Source of the DNA: Adenanthera pavonina
Lineage: Eukaryota > Streptophyta > Magnoliopsida > Fabales > Fabaceae
Direction of reading: 5' to 3'
Assembly (NCBI GenBank): GCA_026686845.1
Contig: JAIVEN010000002.1
Span: 24,340,001 to 24,404,000, forward strand
Length of the DNA: 64,000 bases
Part shown: positions 59,800 to 64,000 of the stretch, one piece after another
How the letters are laid out: each line of letters starts with the position of its first letter
Numbering within the stretch: the stretch's first letter is position 1
Position numbers and translations under genes: made by a program
Notes under the pieces: model-generated
The model's input: only the letters and a program-made list of their open reading frames with translations
The model's database searches: none
Told to the model about the DNA's origin: nothing

Positions 59800-60400
59800 C
59801 CTACAAAACTTTTTCATTTCTCTCTTTTTTTTTTAACTCCATAAAATGCTCGTTTACTTCTTAATGAATATAATTGTTAAATACTAAAATTTTCGATTCC
59901 TGATAAGATATAAGTGATGATTTATAAAAAAAAATCAACATTGAGAAATATTCAAAAATAAAAAAAGAAAAGCGAAAAAAGGAAAATTAAAATTTGTATA
60001 GTGATAAAAAATTATCATATCTATGTATATAAATTATTCCTTTATTAGCTAACAAGATTGAGCACAACTAGCAAATTATTGTCTCCTTTAAGTACCTTGT
60101 TCTTCAAAGTTTAATTTTTATTCGTGCATATGAAAAATGTCTTTGATTGAGGGAATAAATTCTACATCAATGATATTTTGTTTTAAAGGGACTTGTTTTC
60201 AGTTGTAAGTTGGAGGATACTTTGTACTTACTAAAAAATAATATTTCTTTATTAGAGTATAAATAATATTAACCAAATGAAAATAAACATATATGCTATT
60301 TTGTGATTATGCACTATAAGGAAGAAAAGAGAGATGAAATTAATATGATAATATATAATTAATTTTAAATCATTTCAGATGTATCATTAATTAGTATTGT
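59800..60400. other. Intergenic spacer, nothing recognised
   Basis: AT-rich DNA without gene-like frames. Confidence 0.45.
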
Positions 60401-60406
60401 TTTACT

Positions 60407-60980
60407 CAAGGTATTAAAAAGTGAACCGATTATTGAACCGGTTGAGATATTAGTTCAAGGTTCAATAGTTTAACCGAATTGAATCGTAATCAAATTGGTA
60501 TTAATAAATTAATATATTTTTAATTTTATATGTTTTATAACTTAATATTAAAATCTAAATAAGTTATTATTCATCCATAATTATATTTTGAATAGAAAAT
60601 AGTCAACTAATTATCTATTATTATATTATTTATTAAGTAAATTTATTATTATTATTATTATTATTGATTTTGTATAATAATAATGCTTATACAACAATAT
60701 AATAATGATAAAAAAATTTATATATAAAATAATATTATTTAGTACTAAAAATAATACCATTTCATATTTAAATTTTAAAAAATAAAAGAAAATTAGACTA
60801 GTTCAAACCTGGCTCATAACTGATTTTGATTGGTTTATGCTTGATTTTCAACTGGTTCTTGTCGGTTCTTAATTCAACTACTTTTTCTCTTTATCCGCAT
60901 CAGACCAGACACCAGTTTCTGGTCCAATCGATCGAACCCAGTACGGTTCGGTTCGGTCCGGTTCAATTTTTTATACATGA
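60407..60980 (-). mobile_element. hAT MITE, family 1 copy d (inverted)
   Basis: The left end CAAGGTATTAAAAAGTGAAC and the reverse complement of the right end, CATGTATAAAAAATTGAAC, match the family termini. The interior carries the reverse of the shared blocks (AATAATATAATAATG, TTTATTAAGTAAATTTATTA). The flanks GTTTTACT and GTTCTACC agree at 6 of 8 positions. A (TTA)n run lies inside. Confidence 0.72.
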
Positions 60981-60984
60981 GTTC

Positions 60985-63900
60985 TACCTATAAAGCGCAT
61001 AATCAAGTCAAAGGTACTAAAAAATTGTCTGCAACTAGTTATATATATGCCATTACATTGAAATAATATGAACATTAATATAAATGTTTTTATGCTGTTT
61101 TTGTATGCTAAGGTCTCTTACGAATGTGCGTACACTGTAGCATGCTTATTTAAGGTAAATATATATTAATTAAGTTAATTGTAAATAAAGAAAATCCTTT
61201 TTAAAAAATAATATTGTGTTGTGTTTATCAAATTTCAGATTTTATTTCATCAATTCTCAATTTTATTCTTTAAAGAATTAGAGTGTTGTCCTATATCGAG
61301 AATGCTTCTTTTAAATTTGAGAAACAAATTCAGTACTGTTATCGAAATTTCAGTCGAATCTCATTGAAAATATTTTTAATATGTATCTCTCGACGCCTTC
61401 TAGTACCTCGTCATCCATTATACTAAATACAATAATATCGATATAAAAACTGACCCAAATAGCATGGGAAGACCATAAATAATAAATTAAAACAAATGAT
61501 ATAAATTTTCTCAATATCATTAAGCGAAAATCCTCATACGATGAATTGAAGTTTTGTTTTGGAACCTTTGTCTCAAACACCGGTCTCACTCTATGATACA
61601 TAGATATATGCACGGATATTAGATATGATACATAGGATACACCAAATTATTAAATTTTAGGATACGAGTATAAGAGATATATAAATAAAATTTATATATA
61701 TATTTAACAAATTAATGTACCAAAAATAAAAAAACATAAAAAATTGAGTTTTAAATAAATATTTTAAAAGTAATATAAAAATATATAAAATAAAAATTTA
61801 AAATTGAGTTTTTATATAAAATCTTAAGTCATTTTAAAATTTTTGGAAAAGAAAAATTAAGAATATATATATATATATATATGATACGTACTATCTAATT
61901 TTTAAGTACAGATGCATACTCTCACAAGGCAAAACAACTCTCCTAGGATATCTACTACTACCATCACTATGTTATTATTATTATTATTATTATTATTCAT
62001 TGCTTGATCGGCTCGTAACCACTAAGCCTCCTAATCATCTCTCTCGTGCCGAGTTATTTACGAAGACACATGATTCTTCAGATTAAGACTTCAATGGCAA
62101 CTGCAATGTGAACACAACAACATAATCATCATCATTATTTTTTATAGAAAGACAGAACATAATTATACTTTGCGGCTCTCTCGCACATACAATATTTCAA
62201 AAGTTGAAAATGCCAAAATCAAAAGGGAGAAAGAATTGCGAAGAAAATACTAAAATGAAGACATAATTGGGAAATAGGACCAAAGTTTACCTTGTTTTTA
62301 AAATAGGTTGGAATTTTTTCAAGCAAACTTAAAAAATTTCAAAGTCAGGATGGAAATTTTTTTTATTATCACTTGATACTAAAAAATTCTATTTTAATTT
62401 AAAAATTTTCTAAATTCACTTGAAAAAATTCTAACATATTTTAGAAACGGGGTGTACTTTGATTTCATTTTCCAAATTTGTCTTCATTTTGGTATTTTTT
62501 CACAATTCTTCCAAATCAAAATGGAAGATATAATCATTACAAAAGTCATGCAAACACACTCCCCAAATTGACAAATTTTCCAACTTGTTATGAATCCCTC
62601 GATTTGTTTCTCCGACTTTGAATGATGAACCGGCCTTATGAGACTTTTGGAGAAATTGGGAATAAAATTGGATAAATTTGATATAAAAAACAATTTAATT
62701 TTTTAATAAAATTTAGTTTTGAATTCATTTCTATGTTTATTCCCTCTAATCCAAGACATAAGTCCTTTTTAATTAATTACACAGGAAACAAGAAAGATAA
62801 TTTTACTCATTAAATTTGTGAAAAAATGATACATCATTTTCCAATATTCCCTCTATTTATGCATTACATTTAAATGTGCAATTTCAATATTATTTGCTCC
62901 CTTTCTCACATTTAATTTGTTGACAAAAGCAAAAACAGGAGAAAACATATTTTAATGTTCTAAAAATTACCAAATAATACTTATATTTTAAATAAAAAAA
63001 GGTTCTGAACTTATATTTTAGAGGAGTATGGTTTTAATTAAATGTCTTCATATATAAATTCACTTTCAAAAGTTAGATGATATGAATAAGCAATTCAAAT
63101 TGTTCCTTTTTCAAGCAATACTTTAAAAATTATTTGGATAAGTCAAAATAAAAAATTAAAATTTAAGCAATCCGATCAAAATATAAGCAACCAGACACTA
63201 TTTTTTGGTATATTATATAGAGTTCGAAAAATTCATGATTTAAGAATAATATATATGAAAAAAATTGATTTAAATTTTATTGTAATTGATATATATATCG
63301 AATATATATTATATAAATTAACCTTGTCTTGCTTGTTTAAAAGGCCTGATGATGGGTTTTGACAAAGGCAAAAAATGAAAGTGGTGCAGCAATGATTGTG
63401 AGGCCAATACCCTTATATATGTAGCTTTTGAGCGAAGTTACTTCTCACTACTCATCCATCTCATGCAAGTATTATAAAGTCAACCCAACAATTTTTCCCT
63501 GGAATTATGAAGGGCTATAGTGAAAGCCGTACAAAAAGATACATAAAATTATAGAAAACTAAGAACGTGGGTCATTAAAATCTAATAATTAATCATCACG
63601 GGAACCTCTAACAACAACATATGATCTATATGATGTGCTGTCTGAAGAAGTCAATTAGTATATTCATTCGCTTCTCTTTATACATGGTTGATAGTAATAT
63701 CTCAGTCAAAATTAACCCAAAATTTCAAACCAAGTCAACTCCAAAGGAAAAAAAAAAAAAGGTTCGTGAAAATGGGAAAAAGGAAAAGCAATCGAAGATC
63801 AAGATATTGAGTTTGGTAGGTGTGACAAAGGAGGTCGCAACTTGTGACACAAAGGACCCTTGTGGTTTCTACCTGCATAAGGATTCCAAGAGAACACCAA

Positions 63901-64000
63901 CCCCATTAAGAGCCACAAAACTAAAGGCAAAAGGTTCAGAGAATTAAGTAGAGTGTGACTTTGTGCATAACACGTTGCTTAAAACATATTCTAAACCAGA
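60985..64000. other. Intergenic AT-rich spacer to the window end
   Basis: Contains a (TA)n run near 61864-61882 and a (TTA)n run at about 61974-61996. Some stretches (61330-61620 and 63820-63950) have mixed composition, but no family-like protein was recognised. A 108-codon frame at 63621-63947 has a Lys-rich middle and no known domain. Confidence 0.4.

Noticed and set aside
63621..63947. 108-codon frame near the window end
   Set aside because: Lys-rich low-complexity middle, no recognisable domain, and no supporting splice sites or promoter. Kept only as a note.
1..64000. CRISPR arrays, operons, rRNA genes or a bacterial-type system
   Set aside because: No regularly spaced direct repeats of that kind and no prokaryotic gene layout; the window is plant nuclear DNA.

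Overview
This is a plant nuclear window, almost certainly a eudicot. It is AT-rich, has intron-containing genes with canonical GT-AG sites, is crowded with miniature transposons (MITEs), and encodes plant-only families (a NAC factor, an apoplastic beta-xylosidase, a plastid-type FAD oxidoreductase). The species cannot be read from the sequence.

Four host genes are supported, all on the + strand. (1) 16517-21932 is a seven-exon GH3 beta-D-xylosidase of the BXL3/BXL4 type. (2) 35973-38543 is a two-exon gene for a protein with eleven CX4C-X10-CX2H-type fingers (the loricrin-like / 'WRKY19-type zinc finger' family). Its leader holds a 77-codon upstream ORF. (3) 39512-40945 is an intronless, probably plastid-targeted FAD/amine-oxidase-like protein. 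(4) 49871-50748 is a three-exon NAC gene that matches XND1/ANAC104. From memory, the Arabidopsis relatives of genes 1, 2 and 4 lie together on chromosome 5 (At5g64570, At5g64550, At5g64530), so the order looks like conserved microsynteny. Genes 1 and 4 are both tied to xylem and secondary walls: one trims xylan, the other restrains xylem differentiation.

The rest is transposon-dominated. A complete hAT element (23932-27792) has matching terminal inverted repeats and a perfect 8-bp target duplication, but its transposase carries one frameshift and one nonsense codon. A 3.4-kb solo LTR (54551-57984) is flanked by a perfect 5-bp duplication. A CACTA-like non-autonomous element (about 5951-8431) has subterminal arrays of an AGAGACGGAT-like motif. 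Five copies of one hAT MITE family, seven copies of one Stowaway family and several single MITEs fill the spacers. At least three Stowaway copies sit nested inside older MITEs.

The observation most worth a second look is the intron of the finger-protein gene (37051-37755). Both ends carry the same 9-bp direct repeat, and removing the intron rebuilds one uninterrupted copy in frame. This is what is expected if a DNA transposon created the intron. Other points are the upstream ORF in that gene's leader, a 200-bp inverted duplication inside the solo LTR, a GC-richer island of unknown nature at 32.4-33.0 kb, and a 46-bp perfect palindrome at 58645-58690.
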